This document shows positions 45,336 through 54,753 of a stretch of 64,000 bases of DNA, piece by piece. The position numbers and the translations under genes were made by a program. The notes beneath the pieces are model-generated. The model saw only the letters and a list, made by a program, of their open reading frames with translations. It did no database searches and had not been told where the DNA came from. Position 1 is the stretch's first letter. Each line of letters begins with the position of its first letter. Source of the DNA: Agromyces badenianii (GTDB taxonomy: Bacteria > Actinomycetota > Actinomycetes > Actinomycetales > Microbacteriaceae); assembly GCF_003070885.1 (NCBI RefSeq), contig NZ_CP028913.1:1860001-1924000 (forward strand), given 5' to 3'.

Positions 45336-46749
45336 CAGCCGTCACCGCCCCATCGCCGTCTCTGTGCGGCGTCGCCGCGCCGCCGCCCGAGGTGCCGCCA
45401 CCGCCCGACCTCGCGGGAACGGTCGTGCCCGACCTCGCGGGAACGGTCGTGCCCGACCATGCCGGCCCGATGTCGGCGGACCGGCGCACGCGCACCACCC
45501 GCCAGTCGGACTTCTCGAGCGCCTCGACGACGCCGGCGGCGACCCCCTCGGTTGCGAACACCACGGCAGGCTCGAACGTCGATCGCAGCGCGACGAGCGC
45601 GCGGGCGTCGTGCTCGTCGGGGTCGACGAGCACGGCGAAGCCCGGCATGCGCGCTTCACGGCCGCGCGGGGCCGCCGCGTGGGTCGGAGCGCGCGACTCC
45701 GCTCGCGCACCGGACTGCCGGGAAGGACTCTCGAGCCGGGCGAGGTCTTCGAGCAGCAAGCGGTCGCCGCCCGGCAGTCGGTACCCGGCGCCGGACTCCT
45801 CGGAGAGGATGCTCCGCTCGGGATCGTCGACCCGGTCGCATCGCACGCGATACCCGCGCTCCAGCAGGTGCATGCCGATCGAGGCCGCGACCTCGACGCC
45901 GAGCTCGAACCCGAAATGCGTGCGATCGTCACCGTCTCGGCGCACGGCCGACGCCTTGCCCCGCCCCGAGAGGGTGGTGTCGAGGATGATGCGCACCTCG
46001 GGGTCGCCGCGCTGCTCCTCTTCGCGCACCATGAGCTCGCCCCGGCGAGCCGTCGCGGCCCAGTTCACCCGGCGCAACGGATCACCGTAGCGGTACTCGC
46101 GCGCGATGAGCTCGTCGGAGTTCGGATGCGTGCGCCGCTGCAAACCGTTGAGCACGCCGTCGACGCTCGCGGCCGACCCGAGCGCGGCGTCGAGCGGGGT
46201 CACGCGCGGCGTCACCGCGACCTCGCGACCGGTGCCCACGTCTCGGTCGACCCGGGCGAGGCCGAACGGGTCCGTGATGCCGACGCGGAGCGGCCCGATC
46301 TGGTAGACGCCTCGCCGCGGCGTCAGGAGGCGGTACTCGACACGGACGGTGTCGTCGCCCGTCGGGAGCATCGACTCGTGCGGCCCGATCGCGGGCAGGA
46401 TCGCCTCGGCGGGTGCGGTGAGGCCGGAGGGGACGCGGTCGCGCCAGTGCGCGCCGTCGAACGTGCGACGAGCGCGATTCTTGACGACGAGCGAGACCTT
46501 CGTCGATCCGCCCGCTGAGACGACCGGGGGCGCGAACCGCCGCGTGACGGCGAGTCGGGGCTTTCGCAGGGCGACGAAGGCCGCCGCCACAGCCGGCATC
46601 GCGATGCCGACGAAGGCGAGCACGAGGATGTCGCGAAGATCGAACCACAACGACACCGCGAGGAGCAGGACACCGACGATCACGAGCGTGGCACCCCGGC
46701 GCGTGAGTCGCGGCCAGGTCGCGATTCGAGCGGAGCGGGGGCGCCACAT
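45325..46749 (-). CDS. DUF58 domain protein (vWA-like), MoxR partner
   Basis: 474 residues. Two N-terminal membrane helices (LVIVGVLLLAVSLWF; LVLAFVGIAMPAVAAAFVAL), a central region, and the DUF58 motif IAREYRYGDPLRRVNWAATARRGELMVREEE. The metal-binding vWA segment follows (VRIILDTTLSGRGKA). The C-terminal tail contains an exact 8-residue duplication. Overlaps the transglutaminase start by 11 bp and begins 1 bp after the moxR stop. Confidence 0.88.
   Translation of the reverse strand: MWRPRSARIATWPRLTRRGATLVIVGVLLLAVSLWFDLRDILVLAFVGIAMPAVAAAFVALRKPRLAVTRRFAPPVVSAGGSTKVSLVVKNRARRTFDGAHWRDRVPSGLTAPAEAILPAIGPHESMLPTGDDTVRVEYRLLTPRRGVYQIGPLRVGITDPFGLARVDRDVGTGREVAVTPRVTPLDAALGSAASVDGVLNGLQRRTHPNSDELIAREYRYGDPLRRVNWAATARRGELMVREEEQRGDPEVRIILDTTLSGRGKASAVRRDGDDRTHFGFELGVEVAASIGMHLLERGYRVRCDRVDDPERSILSEESGAGYRLPGGDRLLLEDLARLESPSRQSGARAESRAPTHAAAPRGREARMPGFAVLVDPDEHDARALVALRSTFEPAVVFATEGVAAGVVEALEKSDWRVVRVRRSADIGPAWSGTTVPARSGTTVPARSGGGGTSGGGAATPHRDGDGAVTADAS
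45406..45453. repeat. 24-bp tandem duplication in the DUF58 gene tail
   Basis: Two identical 24-bp units abut (45406–45429, 45430–45453), followed by the first 5 bp of a third. They encode a repeated Ala-Arg-Ser-Gly-Thr-Thr-Val-Pro. In-frame; identity of both copies implies a recent duplication. Confidence 0.9.
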
Positions 46750-46750
46750 G

Positions 46751-47755
46751 TCAGTTCCTTCGCGCGCTGCCGACCGGAACCGGCGTCTCCCCTACGATGC
46801 GGCGCACGATGGCGTCGATGAGCGGCCCGCTGTCGCGGTCGTGCGCCCCGATCGCACGGCTGGTCGGGACGAGGCGGTGGGCGAACACCGGAACCGAGAG
46901 CGCGTCGACGTCATCGGGCAGCACGAAATCGCGGCCGTGCATCGCCGCGTGCGCCTTCGCTGCGCGGATGAGCTGCAGCGTGGCGCGCGGACTCGCCCCC
47001 AGTCGCAACTGCCGGTCTTCACGGGTGGCCCGTGCGAGATCGACGGCGTACTCCTTGACCGGTTGCGAGGTGAACACGTGCTGCACGGCCTCGATCATGC
47101 CGCGCAGCTCGTCGAGCGTGACGACCGGCTCGAGCTCGTCGAGCGGGCTCGACGTCTCGCGGGTCGAGAGCATCGCCAACTCATCGGCCGACGACGGGTA
47201 CCCCATCGAGATGCGGGCCATGAACCGGTCGCGCTGCGCCTCGGGCAACGGGTAGGTGCCCTCCATCTCGACGGGGTTCTGCGTCGCGATCACCGTGAAC
47301 GGCGGGTCGAGCCGGTAGGTCGTGCCGTCGGCGGTGACCTGGCGCTCCTCCATGCACTCGAGCAGCGCCGATTGCGTCTTCGGGCTCGCACGGTTGATCT
47401 CGTCGCCGATCACGATGTTCGCGAAGACCGGTCCGTGCTTGAACTCGAAACGACGGCTCGCCTGGTCGAATACCGAGACGCCGGTGACGTCGCTCGGCAA
47501 CAGGTCGGGGGTGAATTGGATGCGGCTGACGGTCGCATCGACCGAACGGGCGAGGGTCTTGGCGAGCATCGTCTTGCCGACGCCCGGCACGTCTTCGATG
47601 AGGAGGTGCCCCTCGGCGAGCAGCACCGTGAGGGCACTCGTCACGGCGTCGCGCTTGCCGGCGATGACCGCTTCGACGTTCTGCACGATCGTCGCCGCGC
47701 GGGCGCCGACCTCGTCGATGCCCATCTGCGCCACGACGGCCGTGGTCTCGCTCAT
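46751..47755 (-). CDS. MoxR-family AAA+ ATPase
   Basis: 334 residues. Walker [19 protein letters not shown], Walker [20 protein letters not shown], sensor-1 [24 protein letters not shown]. Chaperone-like ATPase acting with vWA/DUF58 proteins. Start ATG overlaps the coaD stop by 4 bp; a second in-frame ATG ten codons later is possible. Order moxR–DUF58–transglutaminase is the family's typical arrangement. Confidence 0.93.
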   Translation of the reverse strand: MSETTAVVAQMGIDEVGARAATIVQNVEAVIAGKRDAVTSALTVLLAEGHLLIEDVPGVGKTMLAKTLARSVDATVSRIQFTPDLLPSDVTGVSVFDQASRRFEFKHGPVFANIVIGDEINRASPKTQSALLECMEERQVTADGTTYRLDPPFTVIATQNPVEMEGTYPLPEAQRDRFMARISMGYPSSADELAMLSTRETSSPLDELEPVVTLDELRGMIEAVQHVFTSQPVKEYAVDLARATREDRQLRLGASPRATLQLIRAAKAHAAMHGRDFVLPDDVDALSVPVFAHRLVPTSRAIGAHDRDSGPLIDAIVRRIVGETPVPVGSARRN

Positions 47756-48243
47756 GGCGTCATCGCCGCCTGGAGGTAATCGGCCACGACGGCCGGCACG
47801 TAGGGGGCGACGTCGCCGCCGAGGGCGGAGACCTGGCGCACGAGCGAACTCGACACGTGGGCGTTGGCCGGGTCGGGCAGGAGGAAGACCGTCTCGACCC
47901 CTGCGAGGTGGCGGTTGACGATCGCCATGGGCGTCTCGTAGCCGACATCGAGCTGCGACCGCACCCCCTTCACAAGCACCGTCGCGCCGACGTCGGTGCA
48001 GTAGTCGACGAGCAGGCCCATGCTCCACGACGCGACGACGATGCGACCCTCGATGCCGGCATCGGCGATCGCACGCTCGATGAGCGAGACCCGCTGGGCG
48101 ATCGGCAGCAGCGCCGACTTGCCGGGGTTGTGCACGACGACGACATGCAACTCGTCGTAGAGCCCCGCCGCCCGCTCGATGACGTCGAGATGACCGAGCG
48201 TGACAGGGTCGAACGATCCGGGGACGACGGCGATCCGCTGCAT
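47752..48243 (-). CDS. coaD: Phosphopantetheine adenylyltransferase
   Basis: Fourth step of coenzyme A synthesis. 163 residues: [23 protein letters not shown] (nucleotidyltransferase H-x-G-H variant TLGH), [20 protein letters not shown], and the terminal [24 protein letters not shown] at 48243 gives the family N-terminus; an in-frame TTG two codons upstream is unlikely. Confidence 0.95.
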   Translation of the reverse strand: MQRIAVVPGSFDPVTLGHLDVIERAAGLYDELHVVVVHNPGKSALLPIAQRVSLIERAIADAGIEGRIVVASWSMGLLVDYCTDVGATVLVKGVRSQLDVGYETPMAIVNRHLAGVETVFLLPDPANAHVSSSLVRQVSALGGDVAPYVPAVVADYLQAAMTP

Positions 48244-48294
48244 ATGCAACAGCGTACTGCCCGCGTGGCGCTGCGAGCGGGGCAGTGGAGAGTT

Positions 48295-50547
48295 TCAGCC
48301 CTTGCTCAGGTACCCGCTCGTCTCCTCGTCGAGCCGTCTGCGCACCGCGGCCGCGAGCGCCGGGTGGCCGGCCAGGCCGCCCGCCTCGGCGAGCACCCCC
48401 TGGGCGAGCTCTCGCGCTTCGGCGATGAGGTCGCCGTCGCGAGCCACCCGGAGCAGTTTCAGCGATGAACGCCCGCCCGACTGGGTGGCGCCCAGCACGT
48501 CGCCCTCCTGCCGCAGCTCGAGGTCGGCCTGCGCGAGTTCGAACCCGTCGAGCGTCGCCGCGACGGCTTCGACGCGCTGCAGTGCGAGCGAGCCGGGTAC
48601 GGCCGAGGTCACGAGCAGGCAGAGACCCGGTACACCGCCTCGACCGACCCGCCCGCGCAGCTGGTGCAGCTGCGAGACCCCGAAGCGGTCGGCGTCGACC
48701 ACGACCATCGCGCTCGCATTGGGCACGTCGACGCCGACCTCGATGACGGTCGTCGCGACGAGCACGTCGAGCTCACCCGCCGAGAAGGCCCGCATCGTGG
48801 CGTCCTTCTCCTCGGCCGACATGCGGCCGTGCAGGGGTGCGATGCGCGTCTCGGCGAAGCGCGGGTGGGCGCGCAGCTCGGCGAGCACCGCGGCGACGGA
48901 TGCCACGGGGGCCGCGGAATCGGCCGGCCCGTCGCCGCGCGGCGCCGCGTCATCTGCTGCACCGCGGGCGACCGTGTCGCCCGCACCGTCGTCTTCGACG
49001 ACCTTCGCCTCGATCGCGGGACACACGACGAACGCCTGACGACCGAGGGCGAGCTCTTCGGCGAGGCGCTCCCAGATGCGCGGCCTCCACGAGGGCCGGA
49101 TGGCGAGCGGCACGACCTGCGAGGTGATGCCCGCGCGGCCTGCCGGAAGTTCGCGGATCGTGGAGACGTCGAGGTCGCCGAAGACGGTCATGGCGACGGT
49201 GCGCGGAATCGGCGTGGCCGTCAGCACGAGCACGTGGGGCGGATTGCGGCCCTTCAGGCGCAGCGCCTCGCGCTGCTCGACGCCGAAGCGGTGCTGCTCG
49301 TCGACGACGACGAGCCCGAGGTCGGCGAAGGAGACCGTGTCGCCGAGCAGCGCGTGCGTGCCGACGACGATGCGCGATTGGCCGGCCGCGGCGCGCAGCA
49401 TGGCCTTCTTGCGCTCGGCGAGGGGCAGTTGCCCGGTGAGGAGGGTCGGGATGAGCTCTGCGGCGAGGTCGGGGCCGAGCATCTTCACGATCGATCGCAA
49501 GTGCTGGCCGGCCAGCACCTCGGTCGGAGCCAGCAGTGCGGACTGCCCGCCGGAGTCGGCGACGGCGAGCATCGCCCGCAGCGCGACGACCGTCTTGCCG
49601 GAGCCGACCTCGCCCTGCACGAGCCGGTTCATCGGCACGGCTTCGCCGAGGTCGCCGGCGATCTCGGCGCCGACGTCGCGCTGGTCTCCGGTGAGGGTGA
49701 AGGGCAAGGCTGCATCGAAGCGTTCGAGCGCTCCGCCCGGCACCGGGTGCCGAGCGGCCGTGGTGTGCGTGCGAAGTTCGGCGCGACGCTCGAGCAGCGC
49801 CGTCTGCAGCACGAAGGCCTCGGTGAAGCGGAGAGTGCGCCGTGCGCCCTTCCAGTCGGCATCGCGCTCGGGGCGATGCACGAGTTCGAGCGCCTCGCGA
49901 TGGGCGAGGAGCGACTTCGCCTGGCGCACGCTCGTCGGCAGCGGGTCGTCGAGCGCTGCGAGCCCGTCGAGCACGAGCGCCACGGCCTTCGCGATCTGCC
50001 AGCTCGCGAGGGTGCCCGTCGCCGGGTAGATCGGGATCGGCGCCTCGGCCCACCGTCTGGCCGCGGCATCCCCGGCCTCGATCGGTGCGGCGTCGTCGAA
50101 CAGTTCGTAGTCGGGGTGCGCGAGCTGGCGTTGCCCCTTGTAGTCGCTCACCTTGCCCGCGAAGATGCCGCGACGGCCGGGGCGCAGCTCTGCCGCCCGC
50201 CAACGCTGGTTGAAGAAGGTGAGGGTCAGCACACCCGTGCCGTCGGTGATCTTCGCCTCGACGATCGAGCCGCGGCGAGCGCGCATCGAGCGCTCGCCCA
50301 CCTCGATGACCTCGGCGATGATCGTGATGTTCTCGTCGAGCGGCAGGGAGGCGAGGGCGGTGAGCTCGCCGCGCATCGCGTACCGCCGCGGGTAGTGGGC
50401 GAGCAGGTCGCCGACGGTGCGGTGGCCGAATCCTCGTTCGAACGCCTGCGCCGTGCGGCCGCCGAGCGCTCCGGACAACCGGGAATCGAGGGTGAACGAG
50501 CCCGGAGCGCTCTCGCTCCCGCTGGTCGCGCCTGTGCCCTCGGTCAT
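48295..50547 (-). CDS. recG: ATP-dependent DNA helicase RecG
   Basis: Branch-migrating helicase for stalled forks. 750 residues. N-terminal wedge/OB domain (ITDGTGVLTLTFFNQRW), Walker A VQGEVGSGKTVVALRAML, motif Ia ALLAPTEVLAGQH, DEQH box VVVDEQHRFGVEQREALR, motif III VLTATPIPRT, then DRFGVSQLHQLRGRVGRGG. A ~50-residue low-complexity insertion (VVEDDGAGDTVARGAADDAA region) follows FVVCPAIEAK. Start ATG overlaps the upstream repeat-protein stop by 4 bp. Confidence 0.96.
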   Translation of the reverse strand: MTEGTGATSGSESAPGSFTLDSRLSGALGGRTAQAFERGFGHRTVGDLLAHYPRRYAMRGELTALASLPLDENITIIAEVIEVGERSMRARRGSIVEAKITDGTGVLTLTFFNQRWRAAELRPGRRGIFAGKVSDYKGQRQLAHPDYELFDDAAPIEAGDAAARRWAEAPIPIYPATGTLASWQIAKAVALVLDGLAALDDPLPTSVRQAKSLLAHREALELVHRPERDADWKGARRTLRFTEAFVLQTALLERRAELRTHTTAARHPVPGGALERFDAALPFTLTGDQRDVGAEIAGDLGEAVPMNRLVQGEVGSGKTVVALRAMLAVADSGGQSALLAPTEVLAGQHLRSIVKMLGPDLAAELIPTLLTGQLPLAERKKAMLRAAAGQSRIVVGTHALLGDTVSFADLGLVVVDEQHRFGVEQREALRLKGRNPPHVLVLTATPIPRTVAMTVFGDLDVSTIRELPAGRAGITSQVVPLAIRPSWRPRIWERLAEELALGRQAFVVCPAIEAKVVEDDGAGDTVARGAADDAAPRGDGPADSAAPVASVAAVLAELRAHPRFAETRIAPLHGRMSAEEKDATMRAFSAGELDVLVATTVIEVGVDVPNASAMVVVDADRFGVSQLHQLRGRVGRGGVPGLCLLVTSAVPGSLALQRVEAVAATLDGFELAQADLELRQEGDVLGATQSGGRSSLKLLRVARDGDLIAEARELAQGVLAEAGGLAGHPALAAAVRRRLDEETSGYLSKG

Positions 50548-51350
50548 GCCTCGATCGTAGGCTCCGCCTCCGTCAGCGCGGCGAGTTCGGCCTGCACGTA
50601 CGGGTCGTCGGGGCGCGCCGCGATGAGCTCCTGCTGCAGTGCGAGCGCCGCCTCGTTGCGGCCGAGGGTGCGCAGGCAGCGGGCCACCGACCACCGGGCC
50701 ACGTGACGCTGCTCGGCGGTGCCGTAACGGTCGGCCGCCTCGACGGCCTGCTCGAAGTGCCGCAGCGCCGCCTCGGCTCGCCCAGCGTCGTGCATCGTCC
50801 AGCCGAGGTTGTTGTGCAGGGCGACCCCCCAGCGGAGGACGCGTGCGTCACGCACCCCGGCGAGCACGTCGAAGCCCTCGGCGGCCCACTCCTCCTCATG
50901 GCCGGCGTCGTTGAGCGCGAGCATGTGCAGGGCATCGAGCACGAGGAACGGCGAGCCGGCGAGCGCCGCTTCGCGAACCCCGCGGGTGAGCTCGGGCACC
51001 GCGTCGACCGGGCGGGCAGCGGATGCCGCGAGCCGGCCCCGCTCGATGGCCACCCTCGCGCGCAGCTCTGCGGCATCGGTCTCGGCGTCGATCGCCGGAA
51101 TCCCCGCGGCGACCGCCTCGAGCGCGGCGAGCGCTTCGTCGACCCGCCCTTGGATGCCGAGCGCCCTCGCGAGCTGGGTCGACATCACTGCGCGCAACTG
51201 CGCGGGGTTCTCCTCATCGTCTGCGGCTCCCCGGAACCGCTCCTCGCTGGCTGCTGGGTCGCTGAAATCCCAGAGTCGGTCGATCATCTGCTGTTCGGCG
51301 CCGCGGCTTCGGGACGGTTCGGCGGGCACCTGGTCGGTCGAGTCATCCAC
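50544..51350 (-). CDS. TPR-like helical-repeat protein
   Basis: 268 residues, soluble, Ala/Glu-rich with repeated helix pairs (VDEALAALEAVAAGIPAIDAETD; NNLGWTMHDAGRAEAALRHFEQAVEAADRYG; RTLGRNEAALALQQELIAARPDD) typical of tetratricopeptide folds. GTG start chosen, with GGACGG just upstream; further upstream sequence is not family-like. Coupled to recG (ATGA). Function unknown; probably a protein–protein scaffold. Confidence 0.75.
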   Translation of the reverse strand: MDDSTDQVPAEPSRSRGAEQQMIDRLWDFSDPAASEERFRGAADDEENPAQLRAVMSTQLARALGIQGRVDEALAALEAVAAGIPAIDAETDAAELRARVAIERGRLAASAARPVDAVPELTRGVREAALAGSPFLVLDALHMLALNDAGHEEEWAAEGFDVLAGVRDARVLRWGVALHNNLGWTMHDAGRAEAALRHFEQAVEAADRYGTAEQRHVARWSVARCLRTLGRNEAALALQQELIAARPDDPYVQAELAALTEAEPTIEA

Positions 51351-51399
51351 CCGTCCATCATGGCAGCGCAACGGGGCCGCCCGTTATGCTGCCGTGAGC

Positions 51400-51993
51400 A
51401 TGACCCGCATCATCGCCGGATTCGCCGGCTCCCTCACCCTCCGTGTTCCGCGTTCCGGCACCCGGCCCACGAGCGACCGCGTACGCGAGGCGATCTTCTC
51501 CGCTCTCGAGGCGCGAGACGCGATCGAGGGCGCCCGCGTGCTCGACCTGTACGCCGGATCCGGCGCGCTCGGACTCGAAGCCGCGAGCCGCGGAGCGACC
51601 GACGTCGTGCTCGTCGAACGCGCCAAGCCGGCGGCCGACGTCTGCCGCGCCAACGCCGACGCGCTGCTGAAGGCGATGCGCGGCCATTCGGCCCCGCACG
51701 TCAGGGTCGTCGTGCGCGCCGTCGCCGCCTATCTCGAAGGCGCACCGGGCGGAGTCGACATCGCGTTCATCGACCCGCCGTACGATCTCGCCGAAAGTGC
51801 ACTCGCCCGCGACCTCGAGCTGCTCGCCCCGCTGCTCGCGCCCGACGCCGTCGTGATGGTCGAGCGGAGTTCCCGCTCGCCCGAGCCGCAGTGGCCGGAG
51901 GGCATCGCCGCCGAGCGTCGACGCGACTACGGCGAGACGACCCTCTGGTGGGCGAGCACGGCTCAGCCCGCCCTGCCGTCCCAGCCGGAATAG
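51400..51993 (+). CDS. rsmD: 16S rRNA (guanine-966-N2)-methyltransferase
   Basis: 197 residues: MTRIIAGFAGSLTLRVPRSG, RPTSDRVREAIFSALEAR, SAM loop VLDLYAGSGALGLEAASRGA and the catalytic IAFIDPPYDL (D/N-P-P-Y). No good ribosome site; a TTATGCT box 9 bp upstream suggests a near-leaderless mRNA. Its last 31 bp overlap the thiL end on the opposite strand. Confidence 0.93.
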   Translation: MTRIIAGFAGSLTLRVPRSGTRPTSDRVREAIFSALEARDAIEGARVLDLYAGSGALGLEAASRGATDVVLVERAKPAADVCRANADALLKAMRGHSAPHVRVVVRAVAAYLEGAPGGVDIAFIDPPYDLAESALARDLELLAPLLAPDAVVMVERSSRSPEPQWPEGIAAERRRDYGETTLWWASTAQPALPSQPE

Positions 51994-52973
51994 GGGTCCC
52001 ACCCGACGGCGTCGATCGGGGCGCCGTCGACGAAGAGTTCGCCCGCGGCATCCGTCACCCGCCCGATGCGTTCGAAGGGTGCGGGCAGCGTCGTGGCGGG
52101 CGGAAACGTCGCGAGCAGGCCGTGGTCTTCGGCGCCGGCGAGCGCCAGTCGCGCGTCGGGGCCGAGCGCTGCGGCCGAGAAGTCGATGCCGACGCCGCTC
52201 GCCAGGGCGATGCGCCGGGCGTCACGGGCGAGTCCGTCGGAGACGTCGAGCATCGCCGTGGCCCCGGCGAGCGCAGCGGCGACCCCGGCTGCGACCGGCG
52301 GCGCCGGGGCGAGCTGGGCGGCGATCAGGGCCGGATGCCGGCCGCGGAGCGCATCGGCCGCATCGGCATCGGGCTCCCCCGCGGCATCCCGCGCCTCGTC
52401 GAAGAGCAGCGCGAGCCCGCGGGCGGCGTCGCCGCGCACGCCGGCGTGGGCGACGACGTCGCCCACCCGCGCCCCGCTGCGGGTCACCGGCGGCCGTCCC
52501 TCGAGGTCGCCGAAGGCGGTCACCGCGATCGTCAGGACCGTGGAGGCCGAGAGGTCGCCGCCGACCACCCCGGCGCCCGGCGCGAGCACGGCGAGCGCTT
52601 CGCGGAAGCCGTCGGCAATGCCCTCGAGCACCGTCGCGTCGGTCGACGGCGGGGCGGCGATCGCCACGACGAGGGCGGTCGGCCGGGCGCCCATGGCCGC
52701 GACATCCGTGAGGTTGGTGGCCGCGGCCTTCCAGCCGAGCTCGAACGGGGTCGACCAGGCGAGACGGAAGTCGGGGCCGTGCACCATGAGGTCGGTGGTC
52801 ACGACGAATCGTCCGTCGGGCGCGGCGACGACCGCGGCATCGTCGCCGGCGCCGAGGAGCGCGGCATCGCCGGCGCGCAGCCGCGGCAGGATCCGCCCGA
52901 GCACGGCGTCTTCTCCGAGGTCGCCGACGGTTCGGGGGTGGGCCGCGGCATCCGCTCGCTGGGGCTCGTGCAT
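51963..52973 (-). CDS. thiL: Thiamine-monophosphate kinase
   Basis: Makes thiamine diphosphate. 336 residues; AIR-synthase-like fold: LLGAGDDAAVVAAPDG (ATP/Mg site), VVTTDLMVHGPDF, ATNLTDVAAMGARPTALVV, VVGGDLSAS, AMLDVSDGLARDARRIA. Start ATG has GAGAG 2 bp upstream. Ala-rich insertions between blocks. Convergent overlap with rsmD. Confidence 0.92.
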   Translation of the reverse strand: MHEPQRADAAAHPRTVGDLGEDAVLGRILPRLRAGDAALLGAGDDAAVVAAPDGRFVVTTDLMVHGPDFRLAWSTPFELGWKAAATNLTDVAAMGARPTALVVAIAAPPSTDATVLEGIADGFREALAVLAPGAGVVGGDLSASTVLTIAVTAFGDLEGRPPVTRSGARVGDVVAHAGVRGDAARGLALLFDEARDAAGEPDADAADALRGRHPALIAAQLAPAPPVAAGVAAALAGATAMLDVSDGLARDARRIALASGVGIDFSAAALGPDARLALAGAEDHGLLATFPPATTLPAPFERIGRVTDAAGELFVDGAPIDAVGWDPYSGWDGRAG

Positions 52974-53092
52974 GTCTCTCACGCTAGCGTGCGCGTCGTC
53001 GCCGGTTCGGCGGCCGACGCGCTGCGAGCGGTCAGAGGTGAGCACCGCGCTCCGGGTCGCCCGGCACCCAGCTCGAGCCGCGCGGCTCGCGA

Positions 53093-53105
53093 TAGCCTGA
53101 ACGGG
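53093..53105 (+). promoter_or_regulatory. −10 element consistent with leaderless DUF3515 transcript
   Basis: TAGCCT (53093–53098) is followed by 7 bp and the ATG at 53106, with no ribosome site between. Confidence 0.4.
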
Positions 53106-53624
53106 ATGACTGAGTCACCCTCGCCCGCCCGGCGGCACCGTCGATCCCGCGTGCTCCTCGCCGCTGCCGTGACGGCCGCGTCGGTCTTCGTGCTCGCCGC
53201 GTGCACCCAGATCGTTCCGGTCGACGCCGGCCCCGAAGCCCGCGATTCCGCCTGCGCTGCCGTCGTCGTGCGCCTGCCCGACACGCTCGCGAGGGACACC
53301 GAGGCCGAGCAGCCGAAGCGCGAGACCAATGCGCAGGGCACCGGGGCGTGGGGTACGCCCGCCTCGGTCGTGCTGCGCTGCGGCGCCGAGACCCCCGGCC
53401 CGACGACCGATCGCTGCGTCAGCGTCAACGGGGTCGACTGGGTCATCGACGAGACGGATGCCCCGCGCTACCTGTTCACCACCTACGGCCGCACGCCGGC
53501 CGTCGAAGTGCTCGTCGACAACGACGTGGTCTCGGGTACGACGGTGATCACCGAGCTCGCCGACGCCGTCTCGGTCATTCCGGCCGAGGGCGGCTGCACG
53601 ACGCTCGACGAGACCTTCGGCTGA
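53106..53624 (+). CDS. DUF3515 family lipoprotein
   Basis: 172 residues. N-terminal signal with lipobox: RVLLAAAVTAASVFVLAAC, Cys33 being the lipidation site. The mature part has several Cys that could form disulfides (DSACAAVV, VVLRCGAE, DRCVSVNG, EGGCTTLD). Actinobacterial DUF3515 proteins neighbour thiL and ddl as here; function unknown. Convergent with ddl. Confidence 0.85.
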   Translation: MTESPSPARRHRRSRVLLAAAVTAASVFVLAACTQIVPVDAGPEARDSACAAVVVRLPDTLARDTEAEQPKRETNAQGTGAWGTPASVVLRCGAETPGPTTDRCVSVNGVDWVIDETDAPRYLFTTYGRTPAVEVLVDNDVVSGTTVITELADAVSVIPAEGGCTTLDETFG

Positions 53625-53664
53625 TGCGACCGCCGACCGGCACCCGGCGTCGGAACGCCGCCGT

Positions 53665-54753
53665 CTAGAGGCTGCCCCGCGCGTGGCCGCCGTCGATGAG
53701 TTCGGCGATGAGATCGGGGTAGCTGAGCCCCGACTGCAGCCAGCACGTCGGGAACATCGAGATCGGGGTGAAGCCCGGCATCGTGTTGATCTCGTTCACG
53801 ACGAAGCCCTCGCCCGTCAGGAACACGTCGACCCGGGCGAGCCCCTCGCCACCGATCGCCTCGAACGCCCGCCGCGCGATGCGCTGCAGCTCGAAGAGTT
53901 CGCCGTCGCCGAGGTCGGCCGGGCAGACGAGCTCGATGCCGGGGGCATCGAGGTACTTCGCCTCGAAGTCGTAGAAGTCGCGCCCGCTGACGACGACCTC
54001 GCCGGCGACGCTCACCCGCACGGATGTGCCGGCGCCGCCGAGCACTCCGCACTCGATCTCACGGCCGACGATCGCCGCCTCGACGATCACCGTTCCGTCT
54101 TCGGCGAAGGCGGTCTCGAGCGCGGCGTCGAGCGCCGACCAGTCGGCCACCTTGCTGACCCCGACCGAGGAACCCGCGCGAGCGGGCTTGACGAACACCG
54201 GCAGGCCGAGCGCCTTCGTGCGGCGCTCCCACAACTCACGGTCATCGGCGAGCGCAGCTCGGGTCAGGGTCACCCACGGCGCGACCGCGATGCCCGCACC
54301 CTCGAGCACGGTCTTCGTGAAGTGCTTGTCCATGCCGACCGCAGAGGCGAGCACGCCGTTGCCGACGTACGGCAGGCCGAGCAGCTCGAGCAGCCCCTGA
54401 ACCGTGCCGTCTTCACCGAATCGGCCGTGCAGGATGGGGAAGACCACGTCGACGTCGCCGAGCGATCGTTCGCCCGCGGCATCCGTCACGCGCAGTTCTC
54501 GCGACGCCGCACTCTCGGGCCAGCGCACCCGACTGCCATTGTCGACGACCTCGGGCAGGTGTGCCGGGTCGAGGGCGAACCGATCGGGGTCGTCGGACTC
54601 CAGCACGAACGCACCGTCGCGGGTGATTCCGACCGGAATCACCTCGTACCGGCTACGGTCGATCGCTCGAAGCACCCCGCCCGCCGTGGCGCAGCTGATC
54701 GAATGCTCGCTGGAACGCCCTCCGAACAGCAGAACCACCCTGAGCTTGTCCAT
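53665..54753 (-). CDS. ddl: D-alanine–D-alanine ligase
   Basis: Forms the D-Ala-D-Ala dipeptide for peptidoglycan. 362 residues from MDKLRVVLLFGGRSSEHSIS, the typical opening, with AAAGGA 7 bp upstream. ATP-grasp motifs: PILHGRFGEDGTVQGLLELL, FVKPARAGSSVGVSKV, and NEINTMPGFTPISMFP. The DFYDFEAKY loop carries Tyr-type residues and there is no sign of the D-Lac-type signature. The first 101 bp overlap the 3' end of gpsA in another frame on the same strand. Confidence 0.95.
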   Translation of the reverse strand: MDKLRVVLLFGGRSSEHSISCATAGGVLRAIDRSRYEVIPVGITRDGAFVLESDDPDRFALDPAHLPEVVDNGSRVRWPESAASRELRVTDAAGERSLGDVDVVFPILHGRFGEDGTVQGLLELLGLPYVGNGVLASAVGMDKHFTKTVLEGAGIAVAPWVTLTRAALADDRELWERRTKALGLPVFVKPARAGSSVGVSKVADWSALDAALETAFAEDGTVIVEAAIVGREIECGVLGGAGTSVRVSVAGEVVVSGRDFYDFEAKYLDAPGIELVCPADLGDGELFELQRIARRAFEAIGGEGLARVDVFLTGEGFVVNEINTMPGFTPISMFPTCWLQSGLSYPDLIAELIDGGHARGSL

